Source of the DNA: Aerococcus loyolae
Lineage (GTDB): Bacteria > Bacillota > Bacilli > Lactobacillales > Aerococcaceae
Direction: 5' to 3'
Assembly (NCBI RefSeq): GCF_002871915.2
Contig: NZ_CP126958.1
Location: forward strand, 62,001-126,000
DNA length: 64,000 nucleotides
The notes below the pieces were generated by a model. The model was not told the origin of the DNA. It worked only from the letters and a program-made list of their open reading frames with translations, and did not search any database. Shown here piece after piece: positions 1 to 6,805 of the stretch. The position numbers were made by a program, and so were the translations under genes. Position 1 is the first letter of the stretch. The number at the start of each line of letters is the position of its first letter.

Positions 1-44
1 TAGTTCGTGAAGTGGACGTCAGGGCTGACTTTTGGAACAGGTTT
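1..44 (+). repeat. 3' end of a dispersed hairpin repeat (family 1)
   Basis: The first 39 bases are identical to the 3' part of the complete copy at 63511-63680, including the TGAAGTGGA motif and the closing GGAACA motif. Only the right half lies inside the window, so its partner arm cannot be seen. It precedes the terminator at 65-94, so it sits in the 3' region of a gene that lies left of the window. Confidence 0.8.
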
Positions 45-64
45 TGTAAAAAGAATTAATATTA

Positions 65-94
65 AAGAGGCTAGATTTTTTAGTCTCTTTTTTT
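65..94 (+). terminator. Intrinsic terminator of a gene left of the window
   Basis: A short stem formed by AAGAGGCTAG and TAGTCTCTT around an AT-rich loop is followed by seven T. It most likely ends a plus-strand transcript entering from the left, just after the repeat remnant. Confidence 0.6.
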
Positions 95-150
95 GCTTTC
101 AGCTGATAAAATAGAATGGATGCTCAGCAATATTAATTGCTAGTAACCAC

Positions 151-200
151 AAAACTCCCTTAGTCCTATCCATATATAGAAAGAACTGAGGGAGTTTTTT
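151..200. terminator. Bidirectional terminator downstream of niaX
   Basis: The arms AAAACTCCCTTAGT and ACTGAGGGAGTTTT can pair, with a T-run following on both strands. It lies just past the stop of the minus-strand niaX gene and would also stop plus-strand readthrough. Confidence 0.75.
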
Positions 201-205
201 GTGTG

Positions 206-787
206 CTATTTAATTGGAAAACGGGGGAATTTATAAGGTAGGTGCTTGTTGAGGTACTTGAGGAAGAGGTAACCCAATTCAAAGTCCATCATCCCATGGA
301 AGAGTGACGATACACCGAAGAGAATAAAGAGTGAGGCCCAGTAACCATATTGGCCATCCAAACTGGTTAAACCTGCTGTCACAAAGCAATGGATAACGAT
401 CATTTCCCCGAGACCGTGTAAGCTATTAATCCCAGCGTTAAAGAGGGTTCTTTTCCAAGGGTTCAAGACAAATTGGTTGGACCGTTGCAGAGTATAGGCA
501 CCCACTAGGGTAAATAAGAGGTGGGAAACCGCCCGGAAGACCACTGGTAAGGGAAAGCCTGCCATCAAGAAACCAAATGAGGTGGCTAGGGCCACAAAAG
601 CGGCTGAGGCTGGAGAAATAAAGAGCGCCATATCAATGGCAATGTGTGAGCCCAGGGTCCAGGAAAAGGGACCAAAAGCGATTTTAATGGGGCTAATCAT
701 AGGGATAATGATACCGATGGCTGTTAGTAAGGCGACGGTAGTCATTTTGCCCGTATTTTTTTTGCTAACTGAAATACTTTCTTTCAT
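206..787 (-). CDS. niaX: ECF transporter S component for niacin (NiaX family)
   Basis: A 193-residue, very hydrophobic protein with about five to six membrane segments, the size of an ECF-transporter substrate-binding (S) component. The N-terminal stretch TALLTAIGIIIPM, followed by a conserved SHIAIDMALFISP region, matches the NiaX niacin transporter family as I know it. Such S components work with shared EcfA, EcfA' and EcfT subunits, none of which are in the window. The start is set by the strong AAGGAGG ribosome binding site a few bases upstream. nadC, an NAD-synthesis gene, lies divergently about 1.7 kb away and would be about 0.3 kb away without the IS30 element, which supports the niacin assignment. 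The IS inserted only about 75 bases upstream of the start codon, so it may have altered the promoter. The substrate is inferred, not shown. Confidence 0.8.
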   Translation of the reverse strand: MKESISVSKKNTGKMTTVALLTAIGIIIPMISPIKIAFGPFSWTLGSHIAIDMALFISPASAAFVALATSFGFLMAGFPLPVVFRAVSHLLFTLVGAYTLQRSNQFVLNPWKRTLFNAGINSLHGLGEMIVIHCFVTAGLTSLDGQYGYWASLFILFGVSSLFHGMMDFELGYLFLKYLNKHLPYKFPRFPIK

Positions 788-970
788 TGTAATCCTCCTT
801 GAAGAATGAGTCCTAATATAATCGATATAAAACCAAATAATGATAAAAATTTAAAAATTATCGGTAAATTGCAATATCAAGTGCATATTTATTTTAAAAA
901 ATCCCAGTGTCATGCCAAATAACTAAAAAGCTGATAAAGTCAATAATTCTTGGCCCGTTTTTCTCTAGCT

Positions 971-1079
971 TAAAGTGCTTGATTATCATTTAGAGATTCA
1001 GGGTGGGGCTGTCAAGGTGGAGAGCGAAGCGGACCTTGACTGGCCCACACTGAATCTCTATGCTTTGTTAAGCACTTTA
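971..1079. other. Long hairpin at the 3' end of the IS30 transposase gene
   Basis: Nested complementary arms fold into one hairpin of about 110 bases: AAAGTGCTT pairs with AAGCACTTT on the outside, and a 26-base arm starting GAGATTCAG at 993 pairs with one ending CTGAATCTC at 1058 with only a few mismatches. It overlaps the transposase stop codon. There is no clear T-tract, so it looks like an mRNA-protecting or transcription-insulating structure rather than a standard terminator. Confidence 0.75.
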
Positions 1080-2147
1080 GCCTGCTTCTTTAAGCGTTTC
1101 CTGAAGTTTCGCAACTTCTAGGTTATAACAGTCGTTAGGGGTTTGATAATCTAAGACCTTTCTAAAGCGATTATTTATTGTATTCGTATAGTGTGCGAGT
1201 TCCTGGTATGTCAGCTTTTTAAAGCTTGTCCCTTTGGGCAAGAATTCTCTTAACATGCGATTATGTCTCTCATTACTGCCTTTTTCCCAAGCTGAATAGG
1301 CATGGGCGAAAAAGACTTCCAAATCCTTCAGAGCATACTCAAGCTGAGATAGTTTAGAAAATTCACTGCCGTTATCGGTCGTTAAGGTTTTAAAACACGC
1401 TTGACCCTCTTTAAGAATCACCTTTTTAACCGATTTTACAATGGAATCTGCATCCCACTTCCAAGTCTTCTTGGTGAGGAATTTTCGCGTTTTCCGTTCA
1501 ACTAGAGTAATAAGACATGGCTCTCCTTTAGTCTTCTTTCCTATCACGAGGTCAAGCTCCCAGTGACCAAATTCTTCTCTTGAAAGGACGTCTGGGCATC
1601 GCTGATCAATGCTTTTTCCAAATACCTTTTTATTCGTCCCACGCGGTTCACTAGGTTGTTTTCTTGGACGAATCCTTGTTTTCATAGGAAGATCAATATT
1701 CCTCACATTTAATAAACCAAGATTGATATATTTATACATGGTTTTGGTGCAAGGAACTCTTTCTAAAGGGTGTTTTCTGCGGTAATCATGAATAAACGTA
1801 TCAACACTGAAAATACGGTCTTCTTTAGGTGTCAGTAAGGCTTCCTCAAAGGCTTTAATGAAGTTAGATTTTCCATACAAAGCGCCTCTGGCTTTAGAAT
1901 TTGACCGATTATCTTTATAAACACGCGAGCCAGTTTCTGCAAGATAGACATCAACGTAGGTATGATCATAGTTCATTTGACGTGTTTTTCCACGTTTTAG
2001 TTCACGAGATATGGTGCATTGATTGACGCCAACGGCGTCAGCAATCTCTTTCTGTTTATGTCCTTCTTGGTGCATTGCTTGGATAATTCCGCGTTTTTCT
2101 GCAGAAAGGTGTGTATATGATCTAGGTTTCGTGTTAGAATGTTTCAT
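1077..2147 (-). CDS. IS30-family transposase
   Basis: A 356-residue DDE transposase. The N-terminal 60 residues form a helix-turn-helix (a KQKEIADAVGVNQCTISREL segment) used for terminal-repeat binding. The catalytic triad is visible as the D of WELDLVIG (about residue 199), the D of TDNGSEF (about 258) and the E of GSNERHNRMLREF (about 293), with the E context typical of the IS30 family. The reading frame is intact. A Shine-Dalgarno AAAGGAG lies upstream of the ATG but inside an inverted repeat (2150-2163 with 2194-2205), so transcripts that start outside the IS can hide it. A promoter with -10 TATACT lies inside the element. Confidence 0.95.
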   Translation of the reverse strand: MKHSNTKPRSYTHLSAEKRGIIQAMHQEGHKQKEIADAVGVNQCTISRELKRGKTRQMNYDHTYVDVYLAETGSRVYKDNRSNSKARGALYGKSNFIKAFEEALLTPKEDRIFSVDTFIHDYRRKHPLERVPCTKTMYKYINLGLLNVRNIDLPMKTRIRPRKQPSEPRGTNKKVFGKSIDQRCPDVLSREEFGHWELDLVIGKKTKGEPCLITLVERKTRKFLTKKTWKWDADSIVKSVKKVILKEGQACFKTLTTDNGSEFSKLSQLEYALKDLEVFFAHAYSAWEKGSNERHNRMLREFLPKGTSFKKLTYQELAHYTNTINNRFRKVLDYQTPNDCYNLEVAKLQETLKEAG

Positions 2148-2187
2148 AGCCAGTGAGTGCTCCTTTACTTGGGTTTAGACGCTTTTA

Positions 2188-2216
2188 AGTATAGAGCATC
2201 ACTGGTTTTTTGTCGT
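2188..2216 (-). promoter_or_regulatory. Internal IS30 transposase promoter
   Basis: On the minus strand the -10 is TATACT (2188-2193) and the -35 is ACGACA (2211-2216), spaced 17 bp. The arm GAGCATCACTGG (2194-2205) lies between them, upstream of the predicted transcript start, so it is absent from the element's own mRNA. Confidence 0.55.
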
Positions 2217-2476
2217 CCTTTTCTCTATGCACTTCATTTTACAATTTACCTTTAAAAATTATCATAAGCTTAGCCCTTATTTTTGTCAAGTCTGTCTAAA
2301 TCGATCACTTTTCGCATAAGACTAGGGGTTTTTGCTGCCTTGGCTTATGGTATGATAGGTAAAACAGTATCAGCATTCTTGGGCTTTTTTAAGATCATAA
2401 AAGTCGGTTTCCTTTGGTTGGCTGAAAGTGGCTAGTCAGAGAATCAGAATAGAAAAAATGAGGAGGCGGTTTAGTG

Positions 2477-3352
2477 ATGGCTAATCCAAAACAAGTATCT
2501 AATTTTATAAATCTGAACCAAGATATTATTGATGAATTAATTACCCTAGCTTTTAAGGAAGATATTCCTTATGAAGACCTGTCGACCAATGCTATTTACC
2601 AGGGGCAAGCAGCCCAGGTAGAGCTCTTAGCTAAGGAAGCAGGAGTGATTTGTGGTTTGGATCTTTTCAAGCGGGTTTTCTTACATTTGGATCCTGAGGT
2701 TCAATTTGAGAGCCTGGTCCGAGATGGAGACCGGGTGGCTAACCAAGAGACTTTGATGGTGATTAAGGCCTCCGTTAATACCCTCTTAAGTGGCGAACGG
2801 ATTGCTCTCAACTTCCTTCAGAGAATGAGTGGGATTGCTACGGCTACCCGTCGTTTTGTAGACTCCTTGGAAGGTAGTGGGATTAAGCTACTGGATACCC
2901 GTAAAACGACTCCAGCCTACCGTCCCTTGGAAAAATATGCAGTCCGAGTAGGGGGTGGCTATAACCACCGTTACTCACTCTCGGACCAAATTATGCTCAA
3001 GGACAACCATGTTGCTGCTGCCGGTGGGGTCAAAGAAGCCATTCAAGCGGCTAAGGCCTATGCCCCTTTTGTGAAGAAGATTGAAATTGAAGTCGAGGAC
3101 CTGGACATGGTCAGAGCGGCAGTTGAAGCTGGAGCCGATATTATTATGCTCGATAATATGGACCATGATACTATGGAGGAAGCCATTGCTATCATTAACG
3201 GTCAAGCGATTATAGAAGCTTCAGGAAACTTTACCTGGGACAATGTCACAGATTATAAGGACCTAGCCATTGACTATATTTCTAGTGGGGCCATTACCCA
3301 TTCGGCTGGAATCTTAGATTTGTCCCTCAAACATTTGAAAGTTAGGAAGTAG
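2477..3352 (+). CDS. nadC: Nicotinate-nucleotide pyrophosphorylase (quinolinate phosphoribosyltransferase)
   Basis: A 291-residue enzyme that converts quinolinate plus PRPP to nicotinate mononucleotide, CO2 and pyrophosphate, feeding NAD synthesis. Family signatures are clear: RMSGIATATRRFV near residue 120, LDTRKTTPAYRPLEKYAV near 140, a glycine and histidine stretch GGGYNHRYSL, the KDNH segment, and an IEVE...IMLDNM pair in the barrel. Length fits the family. A GTG three bases upstream (2474) is an alternative start; I prefer the ATG because AGGAGG at 2461-2466 is 10 bases before it. No nadA or nadB is present here, so quinolinate would have to come from elsewhere in the genome or be imported. 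Its neighbour across the IS30 element is niaX, and the two probably formed one divergent niacin/NAD locus before the insertion. Confidence 0.93.
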   Translation: MANPKQVSNFINLNQDIIDELITLAFKEDIPYEDLSTNAIYQGQAAQVELLAKEAGVICGLDLFKRVFLHLDPEVQFESLVRDGDRVANQETLMVIKASVNTLLSGERIALNFLQRMSGIATATRRFVDSLEGSGIKLLDTRKTTPAYRPLEKYAVRVGGGYNHRYSLSDQIMLKDNHVAAAGGVKEAIQAAKAYAPFVKKIEIEVEDLDMVRAAVEAGADIIMLDNMDHDTMEEAIAIINGQAIIEASGNFTWDNVTDYKDLAIDYISSGAITHSAGILDLSLKHLKVRK

Positions 3353-3551
3353 GTTTGGACTTCTTGAGGCAGAAATCCTTGATTTCTAATACCCATAGCT
3401 CAAGTTTTGCCCTGACTTTTGTTACAGCAAGGTTACAAGGCGACAGAAATATTTCAGAAAATCCTTTTAAAATGTCAAAGTAATTAAAGGGCCTTAACAA
3501 GTCAGAAAATCCCTTTTCTTCGTCTGGAAGCCATGATAGTATATTTCATGT

Positions 3552-3614
3552 CGACGAGGGAAAGACCTCGTTGAGAGATAAAAATGAATCTGAATGATTA
3601 AGATGCTTAATCAT
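3552..3614 (+). promoter_or_regulatory. Two hairpins in the apf leader region
   Basis: The roughly 315-base gap between nadC and the LysM gene has no other gene. It contains a hairpin CGACGAGG/CCTCGTTG (3552-3573) and a second, perfect one, ATGATTAAG/CTTAATCAT with a 3-base loop (3594-3614). Neither has a T-tract, so they are more likely 5'-UTR structures affecting mRNA stability or translation than terminators. I did not identify a known riboswitch class. Confidence 0.5.
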
Positions 3615-3667
3615 ATTAAATAGAAAAAAGAATGAACTTTGCACATAAGAAAGGATTTTTATTACAC

Positions 3668-4366
3668 ATGAATATGAAGAAAGTTTTAGTAGGTACCTCA
3701 ATCGCTTTATCAGCCTTAGTAAGTTTTGCTGCTGGGGAAACGACTGAAGCACACGCAGCTGAATGGCAAGCACGTTCAGTTGAAGAAATCAAAGCTGACT
3801 TCCAAAAATTAGATGACAACGAAAAAGTTTATGTCATTAAATCTGGTGACACCTTAAACGCTATTGCTCAAGCAGCAGACGTGAACACCAAAGAATTAGC
3901 TGAAATCAACAACATCGAAAATGCTAACTTAATCTTCCCAGGAACTAAATTAACTTTCAAATCTGACCAATCAGGTAAGGTTAATGAAGTTGAAGTAGAA
4001 AAACAAGGTCAAGCAGCTCAAGTTTACACCGTTGATGAAACTGCTGGTCAAACTTACCAAGCACCTGCAACTGTTCAAGCTGCACCAGCTGCTGCTCCAG
4101 CACCTGCGCCTGCACCAGCTCCAGCACAAAGCGCTTACACTGGTTCTTCTTCATCCGCTAAAGAAATCATTGCTCAACGTGAATCTGGTGGTTCATACTC
4201 AGCAACTAACGGTCAATACATCGGACGTTACCAATTAAGCGCTTCTTACTTAAATGGTGACTACTCCCCAGCTAACCAAGAACGTGTGGCTGACCAATAC
4301 GTAGCCGGTCGTTACGGTTCATGGGACAACGCTTTAGCATTCTGGAACGCTAACGGTTGGTACTAA
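3668..4366 (+). CDS. apf: Secreted LysM protein with Apf-like C-terminal domain
   Basis: A 232-residue exported protein. The signal peptide MNMKKVLVGTSIALSALVSF continues to an AHA cleavage site near residue 35. A LysM peptidoglycan-binding domain (VYVIKSGDTLNAIAQAADV onward) covers about 55-100. An Ala/Pro linker follows, then a 70-residue C-terminal domain with QRESGGSY and GRYQLSASYLNGDYSPANQE, ending in FWNANGWY. This is the pattern of lactobacillus aggregation-promoting factors and related transglycosylase-like wall proteins. I place the start at 3668 because it gives a clean signal peptide; an in-frame ATG at 3632 would add 12 residues before it. The coding sequence favours A/T-ending optimal codons more than its neighbours, suggesting high expression. 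Role (cell-wall turnover, shape or aggregation) is inferred from the family. Confidence 0.85.
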   Translation: MNMKKVLVGTSIALSALVSFAAGETTEAHAAEWQARSVEEIKADFQKLDDNEKVYVIKSGDTLNAIAQAADVNTKELAEINNIENANLIFPGTKLTFKSDQSGKVNEVEVEKQGQAAQVYTVDETAGQTYQAPATVQAAPAAAPAPAPAPAPAQSAYTGSSSSAKEIIAQRESGGSYSATNGQYIGRYQLSASYLNGDYSPANQERVADQYVAGRYGSWDNALAFWNANGWY

Positions 4367-4377
4367 GATAAAAAATT

Positions 4378-4616
4378 GAGAGTGTGACAAGCGCGTCAAA
4401 GAGCAATACCGCTGGAAGAAAAAGGCGTCTAAATTTTCAAAAAGGATGAGAGGACGCCGTCAAAGACTTGAATCGCTGGAAGAAAATACCATAAGCACAG
4501 AAAACTGTGCGTTGGAATTTTCTGAAGTGACTTCAAGGCTGGCGTACGAACTCAACTAGAGAATTTAGCGCCTTTTTCTGAAGCGGACGCTTGCTCTGCG
4601 CTTGGAACAGGTTTGA
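4378..4616 (+). repeat. Family 1 hairpin repeat carrying a second unit nested in its loop
   Basis: The outer unit starts GAGAGTGTGAC and closes with GGAACAGGTTT. Its arms AAGCGC/GCGCTT, GAGCAA/TTGCTC and AGAAAAAGGCG/GCGCCTTTTTCT pair across the unit. In the loop sits another unit (about 4442-4552) with its own arms GACGCC/GGCGTAC, CTTGAA/TTCAAG and GCACAG/CTGTGC. That inner unit is nearly identical to 25108-25226. Conserved TGGAAG and CTGAAG motifs flank the inner stems in both. No coding potential is evident. It lies downstream of apf. Confidence 0.85.
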
Positions 4617-4618
4617 AT

Positions 4619-4735
4619 AGAGTGCGACAAGCGCAAAAAGAGGGGAGACCATTGGAAGAAGTACGTAGTAAATCCTCAAAGAGGATTTGCAAGGACTTCT
4701 GAAATGGAGCTCACCTCGCGCTTGGAGCAGGTTTA
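4619..4735 (+). repeat. Family 1 hairpin repeat
   Basis: The unit begins AGAGTGCGAC and ends GGAGCAGGTTTA. The arms AGCGC/GCGCT, GAGGGGAG/CTCACCTC (imperfect), AGAAGT/ACTTCT and AAATCCTC/GAGGATTT are nested. The arm sequences are unlike those of the neighbouring unit but the unpaired motifs are the same. Confidence 0.85.
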
Positions 4736-4739
4736 AAAA

Positions 4740-4821
4740 GAGTGTGACAAAAGTCAAAAAACCTGAGACTTTTGTCACAGGCTCCTCAATCAACTCCGGC
4801 TCACTGGGCTGGAGTTTTTTA
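4740..4821 (+). terminator. Tandem hairpins and terminator interrupted by the ISL3 element
   Basis: A perfect 12-bp stem GTGACAAAAGTC/GACTTTTGTCAC (4744-4778), sharing the GAGTGTGAC head of the repeat family, is followed by a second stem AACTCC/GGAGTT and a T-run. The ISL3 element inserted directly in this T-run: the target duplication GTTTTTTA starts inside it. The 579-base stretch between apf and the transposase thus holds only repeats, this terminator and the IS left end. Confidence 0.7.
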
Positions 4822-6467
4822 GGTTCTATAATATTTGGTGTTGATGGGAGCCAACGGCTCTTCATTGGCACCATTTTTTTATACACAAAAAGCCATGGAA
4901 AGCCTATACTGAAAATACAAACAAACACACAGAAAGGCGGATTCCATGACTCAATCCCATTGTATACAAAATCTCTTTAATATAAAAGATGAAAATATTG
5001 AAATTGAAGATAAAGTAGTGGAGGAAAAGAAAGGCAATATCGTTCATAAGGTTATTTTTGGGAACTTAACTAACCAACCTTCTCACTGTTCCCATTGCGG
5101 CCATATCAACGAATCACAAGCTGATATCGTTAAAAATGGTTCTTATTCAAGCGATATCTTACTAACAACCATTAATGATGGGCAACCCGTTACTTTGCGT
5201 CTTAAAAAGCAACGTTTCTTTTGTAAACACTGCCAAAGGACTTTTAATGCTAAAACTCCCATAGTCACTGCTAATTGTTATATTTCTAACACGCTAAAAA
5301 ATGCAATCACTTTTGCTCTCAGTGAGACGATAGCGATGACTCTTATTGGTAAACAACACAATGTTTCCGTATCGACGGTGATTCGACTTCTAGAAGAAAG
5401 AGGAAAAGCATTACTTCCTAAATTTAATTATTTGCCCCAGTACCTTTCTTTTGATGAATTTAAATCAGTGAAAAATGTCAGTGGTGCGATGAGCTTTATT
5501 TTTATTGATCCAGTGAACCATCGGTTAATTGATATTGTTGAAAATCGACAAAAGAGCGAATTAATCCACTACTTTATGCGTTTTTCTTACCAAAGTCGTC
5601 AAGCCGTCAAAATCGTTACAATTGATATGTATAGCCCGTATATCGAAGTCATCCGCGCTTGTTTTCCCAATGCAAAAATTCTATTTGACCGTTTTCATGT
5701 CATTCAACATCTCAATTTGGCCATCAATTCCGTACGTATTCAGCTAATGAATCAGATTCGCTATCAATCACCACGTGATTATCGCAAATTAAAGCAGCTA
5801 TGGAAGTTGCCTTTAAAAAATGAATGGGAACTTGACTTTAAAAACTTATATACTCATCGACTTTTTGACGGTCTCGTTTCAGAACAGATGATTGTTGATT
5901 ACCTCACCAATTTATCTCCCGAATTATCGCGCACCTATACTTACGTTAATCGCCTAAAATATAGTATTTATACCCATGATATTCAGTCCTTTAGAGACTT
6001 GCTTATTGAAGTCAAGAAATACACATTTCCACGTAGAGTACGAACCATTTTTCAAACGTTAGAAAGATATCAAGAAGGTATTTGTACAGCTTTAACGTAT
6101 ACTTTATCTAACGGTCCAATAGAAGGAATGAACAATAAAACGAAACTGATTAAGCGCACAGGATATGGGTATCGTCGTTTTGATCATTTAAGAATACGTA
6201 TAATAATGGCCTCTCGATTGGTATGTAATGATTTTCAACCTCGGCCTCTCACTTTTTCAGAAGCAGCATAGTCTTTGTGATACTTATTCATTATTTATGA
6301 TATTGCTTTCTTACTCTTTATTTTCGCCTATGGCGAAAAAACAAGAAATAAGAGGTCTTTTAATCGTCCCCATTTTTCTTTGATCGGCAAATATTAAAAA
6401 ATGTCATACCAGTTCTGATATGACATTAATTATATAAATTCTCATCAACACGATTTGACAAAGAACC
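4822..6467 (+). mobile_element. Complete ISL3-family insertion sequence with 8-bp target duplication
   Basis: The element is 1646 bp. Its terminal inverted repeats start GGTTCT and share AAAT/ATTT-GTGTTGATG (left 4822-4847, right end at 6467). It is flanked by the 8-bp direct repeat GTTTTTTA at 4814-4821 and 6468-6475, the duplication length typical of the ISL3 family. It carries one intact transposase gene. Near the left end is a short palindrome GAGCC-AAC-GGCTC. Confidence 0.93.
4946..6271 (+). CDS. ISL3-family transposase
   Basis: A 441-residue transposase. The N-terminal zinc-binding region has two CxxC pairs, CSHCGH (about residue 52) and CKHCQR (about 93). A helix-turn-helix follows near residue 130, and then the DDE domain with YLSFDEFK, the VTIDMYSPY motif and FDRFHVIQ, and a C-terminal NGPIEGMNNKTKLIKR segment. 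This is the standard ISL3 (IS204/IS1001-type) layout and length. AAAGGCGG five bases upstream sets the ATG. A -10-like TATACT lies at 4905-4910. The frame is intact. Confidence 0.95.
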   Translation: MTQSHCIQNLFNIKDENIEIEDKVVEEKKGNIVHKVIFGNLTNQPSHCSHCGHINESQADIVKNGSYSSDILLTTINDGQPVTLRLKKQRFFCKHCQRTFNAKTPIVTANCYISNTLKNAITFALSETIAMTLIGKQHNVSVSTVIRLLEERGKALLPKFNYLPQYLSFDEFKSVKNVSGAMSFIFIDPVNHRLIDIVENRQKSELIHYFMRFSYQSRQAVKIVTIDMYSPYIEVIRACFPNAKILFDRFHVIQHLNLAINSVRIQLMNQIRYQSPRDYRKLKQLWKLPLKNEWELDFKNLYTHRLFDGLVSEQMIVDYLTNLSPELSRTYTYVNRLKYSIYTHDIQSFRDLLIEVKKYTFPRRVRTIFQTLERYQEGICTALTYTLSNGPIEGMNNKTKLIKRTGYGYRRFDHLRIRIIMASRLVCNDFQPRPLTFSEAA

Positions 6468-6514
6468 GTTTTTTATTTCTCCCAGCTTTCAAAGGGGGGC
6501 ATAAGCGCTCGGCC

Positions 6515-6543
6515 TTGAATAGGTAAGCGGTTTCTGCTATAGT
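6515..6543 (+). promoter_or_regulatory. Promoter of the thiM-thiED transcript
   Basis: TTGAAT (6515-6520) and TATAGT (6538-6543) are separated by exactly 17 bp. The predicted start, about 6550, falls at the first base of the TPP aptamer. Confidence 0.85.
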
Positions 6544-6550
6544 TAGAAAG

Positions 6551-6638
6551 TACTCACAAGAGGTGCTTTTGCTGAGATAGGTGGAAACCTGGACTCTTTG
6601 AACCTGAGAAAGTTAAAACTTGCGTAGGGATGTGAGAA
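6551..6638 (+). ncRNA. TPP riboswitch aptamer (THI element)
   Basis: Conserved blocks appear in order: the P1 arm CTCACA, GAGGTGC, GCTGAGA, GACTCTTTGAACCTGA, GTTAA, ACTTGCGTAGGGA and the closing TGTGAG. This is the thiamine pyrophosphate riboswitch consensus. An accessory stem (TATCGTTA with TAACGATA, around 6645-6690) and a terminator follow, so control is probably premature termination when TPP is high. Confidence 0.96.
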
Positions 6639-6693
6639 TTCAAATATCGTTATAAGGCACAGCCAAGCTTTGGCTAAACCCTAACGATAAGAA

Positions 6694-6739
6694 GTCCTGC
6701 AAAGTGCACTCAGTGGAGTATACTTTGCAGGGCTTTTTT
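6694..6739 (+). terminator. Expression-platform terminator of the TPP riboswitch
   Basis: The arms AGTCCTGCAAAGT and ACTTTGCAGGGCT form a strong stem followed by eight T. It lies about 55 bases after the aptamer and 67 bases before thiM. Confidence 0.88.
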
Positions 6740-6805
6740 TCTGTCTAGAAGTAAAAGACCTGCAGGTAAAATATGCAGTCTAAACAGAATAAGAGAGATG
6801 AGTAA

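Larger units (their letters stand above)
863..2250 (-). mobile_element. Complete IS30-family insertion sequence with a 13-bp target duplication
   Basis: The element is 1388 bp. Its ends are imperfect inverted repeats beginning GGTAAATTG and reaching AAGTGCATA about 25 bases in (left 863-887, right 2226-2250). It is flanked on both sides by the same 13 bp, TTTAAAAATTATC, at 850-862 and 2251-2263, which I read as the target-site duplication. It contains one transposase gene on the minus strand and a long hairpin just past its stop. Intact ends, intact duplication and an intact gene point to a recent and possibly active insertion. It separates niaX from nadC. Thirteen bases is longer than the 2-3 bp usual for IS30-family members. 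Confidence 0.92.

Noticed and set aside
4687..4980. A 97-codon plus-strand open frame running from the repeats into the ISL3 left end.
   Set aside because: It crosses repeat units, a terminator and the IS terminal repeat, has no ribosome binding site and is interrupted by clear non-coding structures.
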